Positions 34,201 through 49,726 of a DNA stretch of 64,000 bases are shown in pieces. The notes under the pieces were generated by a model that saw nothing but the letters and a program-made list of their open reading frames with translations, ran no database searches and was not told the origin of the DNA. This stretch comes from Tulasnella sp. 424 (taxonomy: Eukaryota > Basidiomycota > Agaricomycetes > Cantharellales > Tulasnellaceae). The number at the start of each line of letters is the position of its first letter. Position 1 is the stretch's first letter. The DNA lies in assembly GCA_019633425.1 (NCBI GenBank), contig WSUB01000019.1:1-64000 (forward strand). The letters run 5' to 3'. The translations under genes and the position numbers were made by a program.

Positions 34201-34972
34201 CTGAAGGTATGAGGCGGGCGAGTGAGTGCGCATTGCTCCGCAGAGTTTTAACAGGATCCTTACAATGGATGGAGACGGCGTTCTTGGTGCGGATGGCGCA
34301 GACCTCCCAAGGAACAGAGTCCCGAACAGCGTTATAAATCTCGATACACTTCTCCTCGGCCTGGAGTAGCCTAGGTTAGACGCCGTACACCTTTTGGTTC
34401 ATTAGGGAAACACGAACCTGTTCTGGAGTAAGACCATATAGAAAAAGATCCACATCCGAAGCAGGATACGCCTCGGAGTGATAATACTTTCGAATAGCTC
34501 GCTTCGAGCCTTGCTTCGCGACGTGTTCTGGCAGAGGGGCCAAGCAAGCGAGGACGCTCCCTCCAGCAGCGATGACGTTGTTCCAGTTGGTCAACTGGCT
34601 GAGCGCACCTTCGCTGAAAATCGCCCAGCGAGTCCTGAAGTCCTCCAACGAAGACGTCATGGACAGCTCTCCGTCTTTTTTACGCCTGTCGTCTTCGAGA
34701 GGCATGACGTGATATTTTCGCAAATCCTCATCGTCTTTGACTGCTCGAGCATGAATCTTTTTGATGCGGTCGGTGTTTTGGCCAAAGACGTCGACAAGAC
34801 CGACATAAGGATCCTTGAGTCGGGCGTTGGTGCGGTCGGTAGCGAAGAGACGACGGAGGTCCGCTTCGTCTTGGAGGGATGGGGTGATGGCAGGATCGAG
34901 GTCGATGCCGGGGGTATTGGGGAGTTCGCCAAGACGGCGAAGGAAGTCTTGGGCTTCGGCGTTTTGAGCCAT
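28240..34972 (-). CDS. Large ankyrin-repeat protein with nucleotidyltransferase-like N-terminal domain, gene B
   Basis: Paralogue of the gene ending at 27454, with the same sixteen-exon plan. Exon 1 is 34418-34972, and the last exon runs to the stop at 28240. The splice sites I checked are conserved or replaced by equivalents, for example GTAATG for GTGAGT at the last intron. I see no lesion. The motif residues AAGGS, SDVDLFLYG and FDVDAACVAYDG are kept, as are the ankyrin-like units. Differences include an NGG insertion near GDLKAA, three instead of five heptapeptide repeats plus an extra APTVLPTQQL block in exon 10, a short insertion of TLKP-type residues in exon 14, and a longer C-terminus (DVAYHPQFLHL). 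A stronger TATA box than in gene A suggests different expression. Function is unknown, and the pair may be under diversifying change. Confidence 0.75.
31044..31106 (-). repeat. Three 21-bp tandem repeats (gene B)
   Basis: Same heptapeptide-coding unit as at 23577-23681 but only three copies. A further related PSLFG block lies near 31190, separated by a partly duplicated MPMRMA segment. Confidence 0.85.
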
Positions 34973-35060
34973 TAGATGATGTTGGTGGAGAGTCGTTCAC
35001 GGGGCGGAGAAGGGGGAGTGAACGGAACGACTTGGATAATCTCCAATTCATGGGGATGGT

Positions 35061-35067
35061 TTTTATA
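35061..35067 (-). promoter_or_regulatory. TATA box of ankyrin gene B
   Basis: TATAAAA on the minus strand (plus strand TTTTATA), about 90 bp before the ATG at 34972. The homologous places in the other two upstream copies read AATAAAA and AATAAAC. Confidence 0.5.
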
Positions 35068-35375
35068 GACATTTGGTTGTTCGTTGAAATGTAATGAGAA
35101 CTACTAGCGGAGATCTGATTGCAACCAATCGAATTAACGAAATCAGGCTACAATCGACGACTCCAAGGCTCGGGATAACATCAGATTCCTTTGGGTCTTA
35201 TCATATCGGGGATGGTGCGGTGAGAAGCGGCAAGCCCGCCGAGAACTTTGTATTCGCCGCCGCGCTTTTGAGTCAGGTGATCGCTTCGAGCCCTCAATGC
35301 ACACCCTATCGCCCGGATAACCTAATTTTAGAGGAAATTATCCAGAAGACTACACAGAAGAAAAGCAGTAAACGA

Positions 35376-35414
35376 GACGGCGTAGGAACGCTTGAGCTTC
35401 ATCATTTGTGTCAT
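35376..35414 (-). pseudogene. Start-codon remnant of a third ankyrin-gene copy
   Basis: The reverse strand reads ATGACACAAATGATGAAGCT and continues to TACGCCGTCTCG, matching the first 12-13 codons of gene A with one base deleted. After it the similarity ends abruptly. Upstream (to 35970) it continues as promoter-like sequence shared with gene A. This is what is left of a third copy. Confidence 0.75.
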
Positions 35415-36158
35415 TCAGTTGATCTTAGTGTTAAGTTGTGGAGAAGGGGGAGGGGAGATTTCCCAACAGTGTCGATGGCAGTCTGTTTATTGACTTTCGG
35501 TGATGCGCTGAAACCACCAGAAGCACCAACGGAAATCTCACGGACCAATCAAAGCGATCTGACTCTAAATCGAAGCTAAGCCTCAAGACACCGGGATAAC
35601 ATCACACCGCTTGACGCAGCTTGAGTTTAAATTGTACATGACAGATGTTCATTAGCCGCCTGAACATAATTCATTCTTCCCCGTTCGCAGCCGGTCCCCG
35701 TGAGTCAACTGAATGGGTACCGCTAACCACGGACAACCCGGAAACCCGAGCCAGGTCGAAGCCTTGAAGGAAGCAGAAAACGGTAATTCAAGAAGATTTG
35801 GTTGGGTGGCATGCAGAAAAGAGAGAGCGAAGCAGAAAATTATGATGTCGGCTTACAGGTTGCCAACCGAATGGACATGACCTCGGCCATCTGGTCACTG
35901 AAGCGCACACATCTGGATCCCGACCGAGTGCGACTCGCCAAGGCGCCGGAAAGAAATTAGCTATCGAAATTATAGATGCATGATATCTCAATATGAGCTT
36001 TCAGCTTCAATTACCTCAAGCTCCGGATCTCGCTCAGAGAATGGTTCTGGCCACGTGGTGGGAATAGTCCACATTGGTCATCGTTTACGTCTTGGTCTTT
36101 CCTCAAATCTCCTTCCAATTTTTCCGACCAGTCCCCGCACCCGAAGCAGAACGGATCT

Positions 36159-37464
36159 ATGGTTTCAGACAACGAGAATGTCTCCGCCCAATTCACGGCA
36201 CTGTCGGTCGCTGATGCACCGGAGGGCTCGAGGATTCCCGAAGAAGAACGCGTAAAGTTGAGAGCCGCAAAGCGAGATGCAATTCAAAAGGAACGCAAAC
36301 GGAAAGCGGAGGAATTCAGGGAAAAGGTACGATAGTAGTTTTTAAGACGTTTCAAATCGGTTCACTAACGAGCGAGATTCAGGGCAATCAGCATTTCATG
36401 AAGGAAGATTATGACGAGGCCCTCAAATGCTACATGGGTGCTTCGCTCCTCGACGATAGCAACGCAGTATACTTCTGCAACGAGGCAGCGGTAAACTTGA
36501 AACTTGGAATGTGGGCCCTTTGCATCTTGAATCCTAGTGTCGCCACTCGTAACTGACCAGAACCGACTCAACCAGGTATCACGAAGCCGAATGCAACGCG
36601 CAGCTTGCTCTGGACCTAGAGCCGCGAAATATGAAAGCTCGCTACCGACGAGCAATGGCTAGAAAGGCATTAGGCAAGCTAAGAGGGGCAAAAGCTGGTG
36701 AGATAGCGTTTTGATCTCTCCATTCAAATGGCTGAGTCTTGTCAGATTTCCTTGAAATGTTGAAGTTGAACCCAGACTCAGCGGATGCAAAGTTGAACCT
36801 CGCGGAAATAAAACGCCAGCAATCTTCGCAAAGTCCAGACATCGAAACCTGGTCAAGGCGTCTTCATCGGAGGGCTTTCGGGCTGGACAGCGACCACGTC
36901 TATTATGACGAAAATGGCGATTATTTAGACGATACCGACGATGATGGTGACGTTGTTTCGGATGACGGCTACAGCACAAGCATTCTTGCTGCACCAGGTG
37001 TAGACTCGGATCCCGAGTCCATTGACTCTTTCCATAGCCACACCTCGGACTACAAGCATGAAGGGAATGGTATTCCATGCCACGGGTATAACCACGATGG
37101 CTGCGAGCGGGGAAATGCTTGCGAGTTCTCGCATGCGCCAGATCTTCAAAGCCTTCGAGACGATCTGTGAGTTCGATGACCCATAGGTCGGGATGAACAT
37201 GCTGATGGGTCCTTCTTCAGAGGGAAAAATGTTTGTCTTCGCTTCGTAGCTGGGGAATGCCCGTTCGAAGACCAATGCGTGTATTCGCACGTCGAGAAAT
37301 ACCTCCCTACTCGAAAGCGGGAAGGCCCGTGGACTAAGGAGGACGCAGCAATGGAGCTAAGTTTCAACAAGAAGGACAGCGACTTCGACGAAGCAGTATA
37401 TGACAATTTCCGGGAAGCGTTGGATACATGGAAAACGACGGGCCAGGGAAGGCCGAAGGACTAG
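36159..37464 (+). CDS. TPR protein with two CCCH zinc fingers
   Basis: Five exons: 36159-36326, 36383-36510, 36576-36697, 36746-37166 and 37221-37464, giving 360 aa. A basic, probably coiled N-terminus is followed by about three tetratricopeptide repeats at residues 55-160 (KGNQHFMKEDYDEALKCYMG, YHEAECNAQLALDLEPRNMK, FLEMLKLNPDSADAKLNLAE). After an acidic linker come two C-x7-C-x5-C-x3-H fingers, CHGYNHDGCERGNACEFSH and CLRFVAGECPFEDQCVYSH, near residues 250 and 280. TPRs bind other proteins (often chaperones), and CCCH fingers usually bind RNA, so a role in RNA handling or protein complexes is likely but unproven. The stop lies only 18 bp from the stop of the convergent hydrolase gene, so the 3-prime UTRs must overlap. 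Confidence 0.85.
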
Positions 37465-37482
37465 GGCACCTGGGCTGGAGCA

Positions 37483-39061
37483 CTACTTTGCCTCTGTACT
37501 TGACACTTCATCCTTTGTTGTCGTTTCCGTTCGTGTGAGGTCGGGATCGGATGGTGCGGCAACCTCGATAGTCGTTGCTATTTCCTCGTGCAATAGGTCA
37601 TCTTCGACGGCGTTGGCCGCTGAGTTGGAGAACGGGATCTCGCCAAGGGCATTTCGAATGACCTCGACCACGCCAAGCCCAAGCTCATAGTATCCGTCGT
37701 TAGTACTGGGTTCAAACATTCCTGTATGCGCCTCAATTTCGTCCTCAGCTCTGTTGTTGACTGCGGCTAGATGGTAGTTAACAGGGTCCAGCTCGGCAGA
37801 CCCAGACCCCTTGGGTTTGGGTAAAATGATGAAAGTTCTTGGTTCAGGGTGGATCGAGCCTTTCGCTGGAAGTAAAGTGTAAAAGCTGAAAAAACACTCG
37901 TAGGCTTAGCAGACCGAATCCTCTGGTTTGTATGACAACTTACTTGCGGAAAAGGATCCCCTGCCCACCGTCCGATTTGTCCTTGCTGAGCTCTACCAGT
38001 TTTGCAACGCGGTCGTGCAATTGCTGCTCGTCCCAGAGATTTCCAACGTATTTAAGATGGTCTTGCGCCCAATTCTGAGCAGCCATGATGTCTTGACGCT
38101 TGTAGTAGGCTGTCCCTGCCGCCGCCGTGGCGAGCAACACACCGCCAACGGTGAAGCCCGCCGCAGGAGTCAGGAAGCGGTCCCATGGTCTTCCGCTATC
38201 AGCTGATGTCGAGGTCGAAGTTTCTGGTGCAGGTAGAAGACCTGCTGCTGGGGCCTTCTTGGGCTCGGGTTTAGACATTGTCGAACGAAGGAAGCCTAGG
38301 CTCGAAGCGATGGTCCGTGCAGAGTCGACGACTTTGGAAGCCTGATTCTTGAACACCCAAGGATGGAGACCCAAGAACTAATATCCGAGTATAGTTAATA
38401 TGGCATCAATGATTGCAACGGGCGTACGAACTGGGGTATCAAACGCAATGCAGGCGATGATATTCGGCCACAAAGGGGCTGTGGCGTCTGCTCTCCACTT
38501 TGCCATATTGATGCAGGTATCGGCCGCAAGTAGTCCTCCCATAGAATGTGCACAAAGAACAATACGAGCACGTCCAGCGCCTCCGCCCAATCCTTCTGCG
38601 TTTTCTCGTTTGACAGTGAGTGTGGTGAGCCAGTCAGCGAAACGCTCCGTTGCCTGGTTCTGAAAGAGAGACGACGCTCCTGTCAGACCCCTCCCCTGGC
38701 CAAATCTCTGAGATGAAAACTAATGAGCAGACCAGGTCACCCTTGGTTTCGTAAGCGGGAAATATGATGCATTCTGTCTTGACGTTGGATATTGTTGTCT
38801 CCAGTATGTGGGCCAGTCTTACCGGGAAATCTGAGAACTGAGCAATTAGTTCTTGCAGTCAAAGCATAATATAAAGGTGTTCTGTCGAACCGCCAAACGT
38901 CGAATCGGTGCCCTTGAACCTACCAAGGGGGCAAAGTTCGTGAATTCCGGCAATCCAAAGGGCAAGGGGAAAGGGGCAAACCCATGGATAAATACGCAGA
39001 TTAGGAGGTCTTTCTGGACAAGGGCTGTGGATGAATCTGCAGCTGGCGTTGTCTCGGACAT
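37483..39061 (-). CDS. Alpha/beta hydrolase (lipase-like) with C-terminal membrane segment
   Basis: Six exons: 38982-39061, 38891-38919, 38659-38830 with an internal intron (exons 38733-38830 and 38432-38659), 37944-38377 and 37483-37885, giving 423 aa. LLICVFIHGFKGTDSTF near the start is the oxyanion-loop strand, ARIVLCAHSMGGLLAAD is the nucleophile elbow (AHSMG, with Ala for the first Gly of GxSxG), and IAFDTPFLGLHPWVFKN follows. A hydrophobic stretch TPAAGFTVGGVLLATAAAGT (about residue 240) may be a membrane anchor. The C-terminal region is acidic and Thr-rich. It resembles the fungal DUF676-like hydrolases; the substrate (lipid or ester) cannot be told. The intron GTTCGT...TTAG between DTP and FLG is required to restore the family sequence. 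Confidence 0.8.
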
Positions 39062-39428
39062 GTTTCAAGGCGTCCGACGCGGTCTTTGTTGATAAAGAAG
39101 CCAAGTACTGCGAACTGGATTGTTCAACGATCCACCTTTGCTTGGCCCGGTTTGGTGCGCTGCTGTTAAAGTATAACGCTGCAGTGAAATTCCATCGGTA
39201 TCCAAATATGACATTTCGTTACAGAGCCAAGCGATCAGAATAGTCATATAAGCTTTTCGTCATCATGACTATTTAACCAATGATGCGTTACTTACCGCCG
39301 CGGGGGACAGGTGGCCGAAGCGGTCTGGCGTGACCACCCGGTAATTACCGAGCCTAAACAGTCCGCGCTCTCAGCGTTCCCAGTCCGTATTGCTACTCTA
39401 CTATTCACCATCCCCCAACCTCAACAGC
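39062..39428. promoter_or_regulatory. Divergent intergenic region, hydrolase / Kgd4-like gene
   Basis: 367 bp between two divergent start codons. It probably contains both promoters; I see no clear TATA box. Confidence 0.45.
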
Positions 39429-39852
39429 ATGAAGGCATCGCTGAGACTACTAAACGCGTCGAAGGCACGCACACCGCTCATTCACTTCCTCGGTCCTAGA
39501 AAGACACCAACTGGTGAGCGAGGATGTTCTGGGCAAGCGCAGGGTTTGAATGGGCGCTGACGAGACGAACACCGCGGTCGACCTCTCCTTTCCAGAACCA
39601 CACGTCCATCGTCCCCATGTCATGGCACCACCAGAAGCAAAGGGAGAAGCTTTTGAGGCCTTCTTGCAGAAGCTGAATTCTTCCGATTCGGCCTCCGCAT
39701 CCACTGCTAGTACCAAGGCAGCCACCTACCGTAACTTTTGGGAGGTTCCCCATTACGCAAGCTTCAGACCTCCAGAGCTGTCAGAACTGGAGATCGAAGA
39801 GATTATGGCGAGTTTTGGATTGCACTGCAATCTTCGGATGCTCATGGACTGA
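39429..39852 (+). CDS. Small Ymr31/Kgd4-like mitochondrial protein
   Basis: Two exons, 39429-39513 and 39596-39852, join at ACT G|AA to give 113 aa. The N-terminus MKASLRLLNASKARTPLIHF is basic and amphipathic like a mitochondrial presequence. LIHFLGPRKTP and the His/Pro segment EPHVHRPHVMAPPE match the IKFxGxR...PHxHP pattern I associate with Ymr31/Kgd4, a small subunit that tethers the E3 component to the 2-oxoglutarate dehydrogenase complex. A YRNFWEVP motif and an acidic helix (LSELEIEEIMASF) follow. The last about 10 residues are unusual, and a further intron near the end is possible. Family assignment is by memory of motifs only. Convergent with the proteasome gene, 216 bp between stops. 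Confidence 0.5.
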
Positions 39853-40068
39853 CCTTGGTGCTCATTCAACTGACAGACCGGGGGGGCTGCTGCACGAAAG
39901 TAGCAGGCACAAAAATATTGTATTCCACAACTACACTTAATCCCCAGAGTCCAGGACGTTCTCAATGTCATCATATTCGTTCTACGCTCGGCAATGTCAG
40001 GGATCCCGGTCACCGGCGCACACACTTCCAACCAAATAGCATGAATTACAATTGTCTCCCTATACCGA

Positions 40069-41210
40069 TCAGTCCTTCTCGCCGTACGCCAACAGGTGTT
40101 CCTCGACTTCACTGTTGGAAAACACTCTCCACTGCCCGCGAGTCTTTTCTGGTTCGTCGGGGCTGTCCGAAACAATCCCGATCTCAATTTCTGCCGACTT
40201 GAAGTCTGTCTGAAGGACAGTCGATATTGATTCGATTGCAAGCTGTGGGGAGAGACGGCACGTTAGCTTCGGGAGCGAAAGTACACCCTGCCGCCTCGAT
40301 TTACCTCGATGACTTCATTTCGTCCTAAGCGTTTTCCAGCCTTTGCGGCATCCTCAGCACCCCCCTCGAACTTCTTCCACTTCTTCTCTAGGAAGTTCAT
40401 GGCTTCTTGCTGTTTCTGTCCAGCGGATGTTGCGTGGAAGCCGACAAAGTAACCAGCGGGATCGAGCTTGAAGACTTGTGGTCCGAGTTCGAGGTCGATT
40501 CCGATTAGGATCATTGCTATTTCCCTCCATGAGCGCCATTGCAACCTGATTTATAGCCTGGGATGCGCTCACCGATTCCTAGTGGCCGCATAGCCGCGCG
40601 TTGCGTGTAGACCTGGTTGATGTTGGCGAGACGACGGGCAAGGGCATCGGGTGTAATTTCATAACCATACTTGTATCGCCACTCCGCTGCTTCTGCGCGA
40701 GCGCGTGCTACTTGAGCCCTAGCGTCCGCTACAAAGCGAGGTCTGAGTTAATGCTTCACCCCGACCGCTGATTCGTCCAGACTGACCTAATAATCCAGTC
40801 ATTACACATCCAATTGAAGGCGTCAGGCTGAATAGGTGGGTGACAGTCGACGCATCGAGGAGCTTGTCCTGCATAATGTAGCGAGTCAGCGTCGCCCCAG
40901 TCGTTCGGTGATTGCTAGGTGCGGCGTACGGGAACTTTCTTCTGGGTAATGACGACAGCGGTATCCTTGCCTCGAACAGAAATGGCAGTGTGCCCTGAGC
41001 CGGATATAGCCTTGAAAGCATATTCTATTCAACAGGTTGGATTGGCATCGGGGAGACTGGATTGAGCACTTCCAAGCGACGTACCGACTTGGTAGAGGCG
41101 CCCTTCGGGCGAGAAAACCGTTAGATACCTGGGTACAGAATGCAAGGTCAGGGCTTCATCTTCCCCAGTCCCGAATATTTCTCATACCGATCGTAGCTGG
41201 TTCTTGACAT
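40069..41210 (-). CDS. SCL1: 20S proteasome subunit alpha type-6 (alpha 1)
   Basis: Seven exons: 41188-41210, 41085-41128, 40930-41024, 40787-40868, 40573-40728, 40305-40516 and 40069-40242, giving 261 aa. The alpha-subunit signature is clear: [20 protein letters not shown], an N-terminal helix that gates the ring, then [52 protein letters not shown], and [20 protein letters not shown], which points to the alpha 1 / PSMA6 / Scl1 subunit. Alpha subunits lack the catalytic Thr and form the outer ring that controls substrate entry. The first exon is only 23 bp, and the start is fixed by the conserved [11 protein letters not shown]. Shares a 192-bp divergent promoter region with RPC1. Confidence 0.93.
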
Positions 41211-41402
41211 CGTGAAGGTTATGGAGATGAACGCGTCTCTGGGGTTGACGCGTCCTTTCAGGCCAAAGTGCAATTACGGAGATTAGATTCGGTGCTCGGT
41301 CTTTATCCCGTCCCCGTCCAACTCCCAATCCCTGAACACTTTCTCCCAGCATTTCGACTTGACATCCAGAGCTCCTCGGGGGCCGACGAATAGGCCGTAC
41401 TG
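41211..41402. promoter_or_regulatory. Compact divergent promoter, proteasome alpha 6 / RPC1
   Basis: Only 192 bp separate the two start codons. No obvious TATA box or proteasome-associated element is seen. Both genes are housekeeping genes, so a shared constitutive promoter is plausible. Confidence 0.5.
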
Positions 41403-46883
<5,481 letters not shown>

Positions 46884-47200
46884 CTAGAATTTCTTTGTGT
46901 TTGCTTTCGTTGCTGTATCTCCTAGCTAGGTCATAGTTTGAATGATCCCGTCGGCGGGTTTGATTTGATTTTGTTTATTTGGTGGTTTGATTTTCCTGAT
47001 TTTCACATGCGATCCCCGCTGACGCCGTTGGAGCTCTCTTCCCCCTTTTAACCTCCATCTCCACTCCTGACCCACCCGCTCCCCGTCTCTCTCAATAGTC
47101 CCCTCTCTTGCATAGGTCAGCAATCTCTATCGATGTCAGGGGGACTAGTCTTGACTGTTGGTTTCCAGAGTATAGAGTTGCCAGCGAACAGGTTCAGAAT
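46884..47200 (+). other. Spacer RPC1 to TGL1-like lipase
   Basis: About 317 bp, T-rich then pyrimidine-rich. Presumed RPC1 terminator region and lipase promoter; nothing else seen. Confidence 0.5.
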
Positions 47201-49355
47201 ATGCCCCGGCTTCCTTTTCTAGGAAGACTATTCTTGTGAGACTGCTTCTAATCTCTTCTACCGGCTGTATCTGACTTCTTTTTCGTTAGCCGAGACTACA
47301 CTGCTCTTGTGATAGGAGCTTTGCTAATCATACTTGAAATTCCCATACGACTAATCACACTTTGTCTGCCGGAACGTACGTTTTCGGCCCTTCAGTTTCG
47401 CACCCGGCTCAGTTCATCTCACCTTTTCTTATTTTTCAGGCGTCATCCAATGGTTCTACAGTCGTTCCCGGCTCATGTTCCACCGCGTGGCTGGACACAG
47501 CGGTGCCAGCGCAAAGGACAAGAAGCACATTGAACGTATTCGGGCGGCTCTTGACTTTGAAGAACTGTGCGCGATCTGGGGATACGAAGTCGAAGATCAT
47601 TATTTGCAGACCAAGGTATGTTGTTCGTTTGGCTCGTCGTTTCATTTCGGCCGCTCGTTCGCATTGACCGAGCCTCCTCCACATTTCCTTTCCTGCTCCT
47701 TTTTCACCATAGGATGGGTATCTGCTGTGCTTGCATCGGATTCCCGGTAAGAAACGAGAATCTCGTCCATCGCCTGGGTCGCTTGTTGGGAAACCTGTCG
47801 TCTATTTGCATCATGGTTCGTGTCGACTGGCAATTTCGGCCTCCGGCTTTGCCGGCGCCGCACTGAGGATGTACGAGCTGACGCCCTACGGCTTTTTGAC
47901 AACGTTAGGCCTCCTCATGAACAGCGAAGTCTGGGTTTGCCTTACGGAGGAAGAGCGGTGCTTGCCTTTTGCCTTGGCTGAGAAAGGTTATGACGTCTGG
48001 GTGCGTGGTGGTATGAGCACGCGAACGGGCAATATGCTGACCGGCTCCTTTTAACATCCTCCAGTTTGGCAATAACCGAGGCAACAAATATTCGAAGAAA
48101 GCGATCTTCTGCAACGCTCATGAAAGGTAGGTGGAGGGTTACGTGACGTCACGACTAGCTGCTTAGCCGGGGTTCTCCATCTTCAAGACAGTTCTGGGAC
48201 TACTCCATAGACGAGTTTTGCATGGTATTTACCGGACACACATTCGAGCATCTTGGATACACGCTGACTCGGGTTCTGTGCCGGATTTTCAAGCACGATA
48301 TCCCGAATTCGATCGAATATATTTTGGAAACCACTCAAGCCCCGAAGCTCAGCTATATCGGTTTTTCGCAGGGAACTGCTCAGGCGTTTGCTGCGTTATC
48401 GATCAACCCTAGACTCAACCAGAAAGTTAGCGTTTTCGTTGGGCTCGCTCCGGCGATGCGGCCCCATGGTACGCTCTCATCGCCAACGACGCAATCGCTT
48501 GCTGACGGGGAGGCTGTATAGGTCTCTCCGCTCGCTTCGTTGATTCTCTCATGAAGACGTCACCCACCCTCGTCTTCTTATTCTTTGGCCGGAAAGCAAT
48601 TTTGCCATCCACCGTCTTTTGGCAATCTATTTTGTACCCACCGATATTTGTCAAGATTATCGACACCTGCCTCACTTTCCTGTTCAACTGGCGTGGAGAG
48701 AATATTCCCGTTGTAAGTTCTTTTGCGTTCCGTCTGACGCACGGGCCGTTGCTCACCCGCTCTGTCACGCTTGTAGTCTCAGAAGCTTGCGGCCTATTCC
48801 CACCTTTACTCGTATACCTCGACCAAAGCTGTCGTACATTGGTTCCAGATCATGCGGAGTGGCAAGTTCTTGATGTGCGTTCTGGTAATCGGACCCGTCT
48901 TGTGCTTCCTTTTTCTAATTCTTTTCGTATCTTGTCGCAGGTACGATGACCACGTTCAGTCCCCCAACACGTTTGTCCGGACGTATGCCTATGCTCCGGC
49001 AAGATTCCCAACCAAGAATATCTCAACGCCCATTGTTCTTCTGTACGGAGACAACGACACGCTGATTGACATTGACACAATGCTGGGAGAGCTCCCCTCC
49101 CACACTGTGGCATATCCAGTGAGTAGCGAGTCGCGGGTTCTAGTACAGAGACTGATCTAGCTGGCTTCTCATCTAGGTCCCTGGACATGAGCATTTGGGT
49201 AAGCGTTCTTGGTCCACGCCGAGTGTGAAGATAACTAACACCTTTTTTGTGGCATTTCAGACGTTCTTTGGGGTCGGGACGTGGACAAACTCGTCATCCC
49301 TCGTGTACTCGAAACCCTTCGAATGTACGCCAAACCCGGTCATTTGCGCAAATGA
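47201..49355 (+). CDS. TGL1/YEH-type sterol ester or triglyceride lipase
   Basis: Thirteen exons (47201-47235, 47290-47375, 47440-47615, 47713-47815, 47909-48000, 48065-48126, 48188-48224, 48294-48468, 48522-48712, 48777-48874, 48941-49118, 49177-49198, 49261-49355) give 449 aa. An N-terminal membrane segment (DYTALVIGALLIILEIP) is followed by an alpha/beta-hydrolase-associated lipase region (ELCAIWGYEVEDHYLQTKDG), then YLHHGLLMNSEVW (oxyanion loop), NNRGNKYS, FWDYSIDEF, the nucleophile elbow YIGFSQGTAQAF, the acid loop LLYGDNDTLID and the catalytic His in VPGHEHL. This order is that of yeast Tgl1/Yeh1/Yeh2 and animal acid lipases. Likely a membrane or lipid-droplet enzyme that releases sterols and fatty acids. 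Catalytic triad residues are all present. Confidence 0.88.
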
Positions 49356-49726
49356 TTCTCATCGGACCTCCGTCTGGATATCTTTATTGTATCGTAATTG
49401 GCCCTTGGTGGAACGCTGTGTTTTTTTCCCAGTCATGAGGCTCGAACCTCTGTAATGAAGCGTCGTCCCTCACGTCGAGATCCGAGTCCGCATATTTTAC
49501 GCATATCTTACCCGATGTCTATGCCCACGTCTCTTAATATATGCACGACCTAATCCTCATTGCTATCAGCTTGGGACGTAAGAAGTTGAAGGCTCAGTCA
49601 TGAGATTAGACAGAAGAGCCGTCGGAGCTTGAACCCGCGCGCGCCTGATAAAGCCAGAAGAAGCAAGGGGCCCTCTGAAATTTTGATCTCAACCATCCCC
49701 CCCGCACATCACTTTTACCGTCTCCA
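49356..49726 (+). other. Spacer lipase to IMP dehydrogenase
   Basis: 371 bp holding the lipase 3-prime end and the IMP dehydrogenase promoter. A C-rich leader precedes the ATG at 49727; no clear TATA box. Confidence 0.5.

Larger units (their letters stand above)
28173..35970 (-). repeat. Tandem array 2, unit B with third-copy remnant
   Basis: Contains ankyrin gene B, its own diverged upstream stretch (34973-35375) and then another upstream stretch (35376-35970) that is closer to the one before gene A. This arrangement implies at least three former copies. Confidence 0.8.
34973..36158. other. Divergent upstream region of gene B and the TPR/CCCH gene
   Basis: Holds the gene B promoter with a TATA box, the remnant of a third ankyrin-gene copy, and the presumed promoter of the plus-strand gene at 36159. 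Nothing else coding is supportable. Confidence 0.6.

Noticed and set aside
39306..39385. tRNA-like start (GACAGGTGGCCGAAGCGGTC) resembling a Ser or Leu tRNA A box
   Set aside because: No matching acceptor stem, T arm or GTTCGAATC B box follows at the right distance; it lies in a divergent promoter region.
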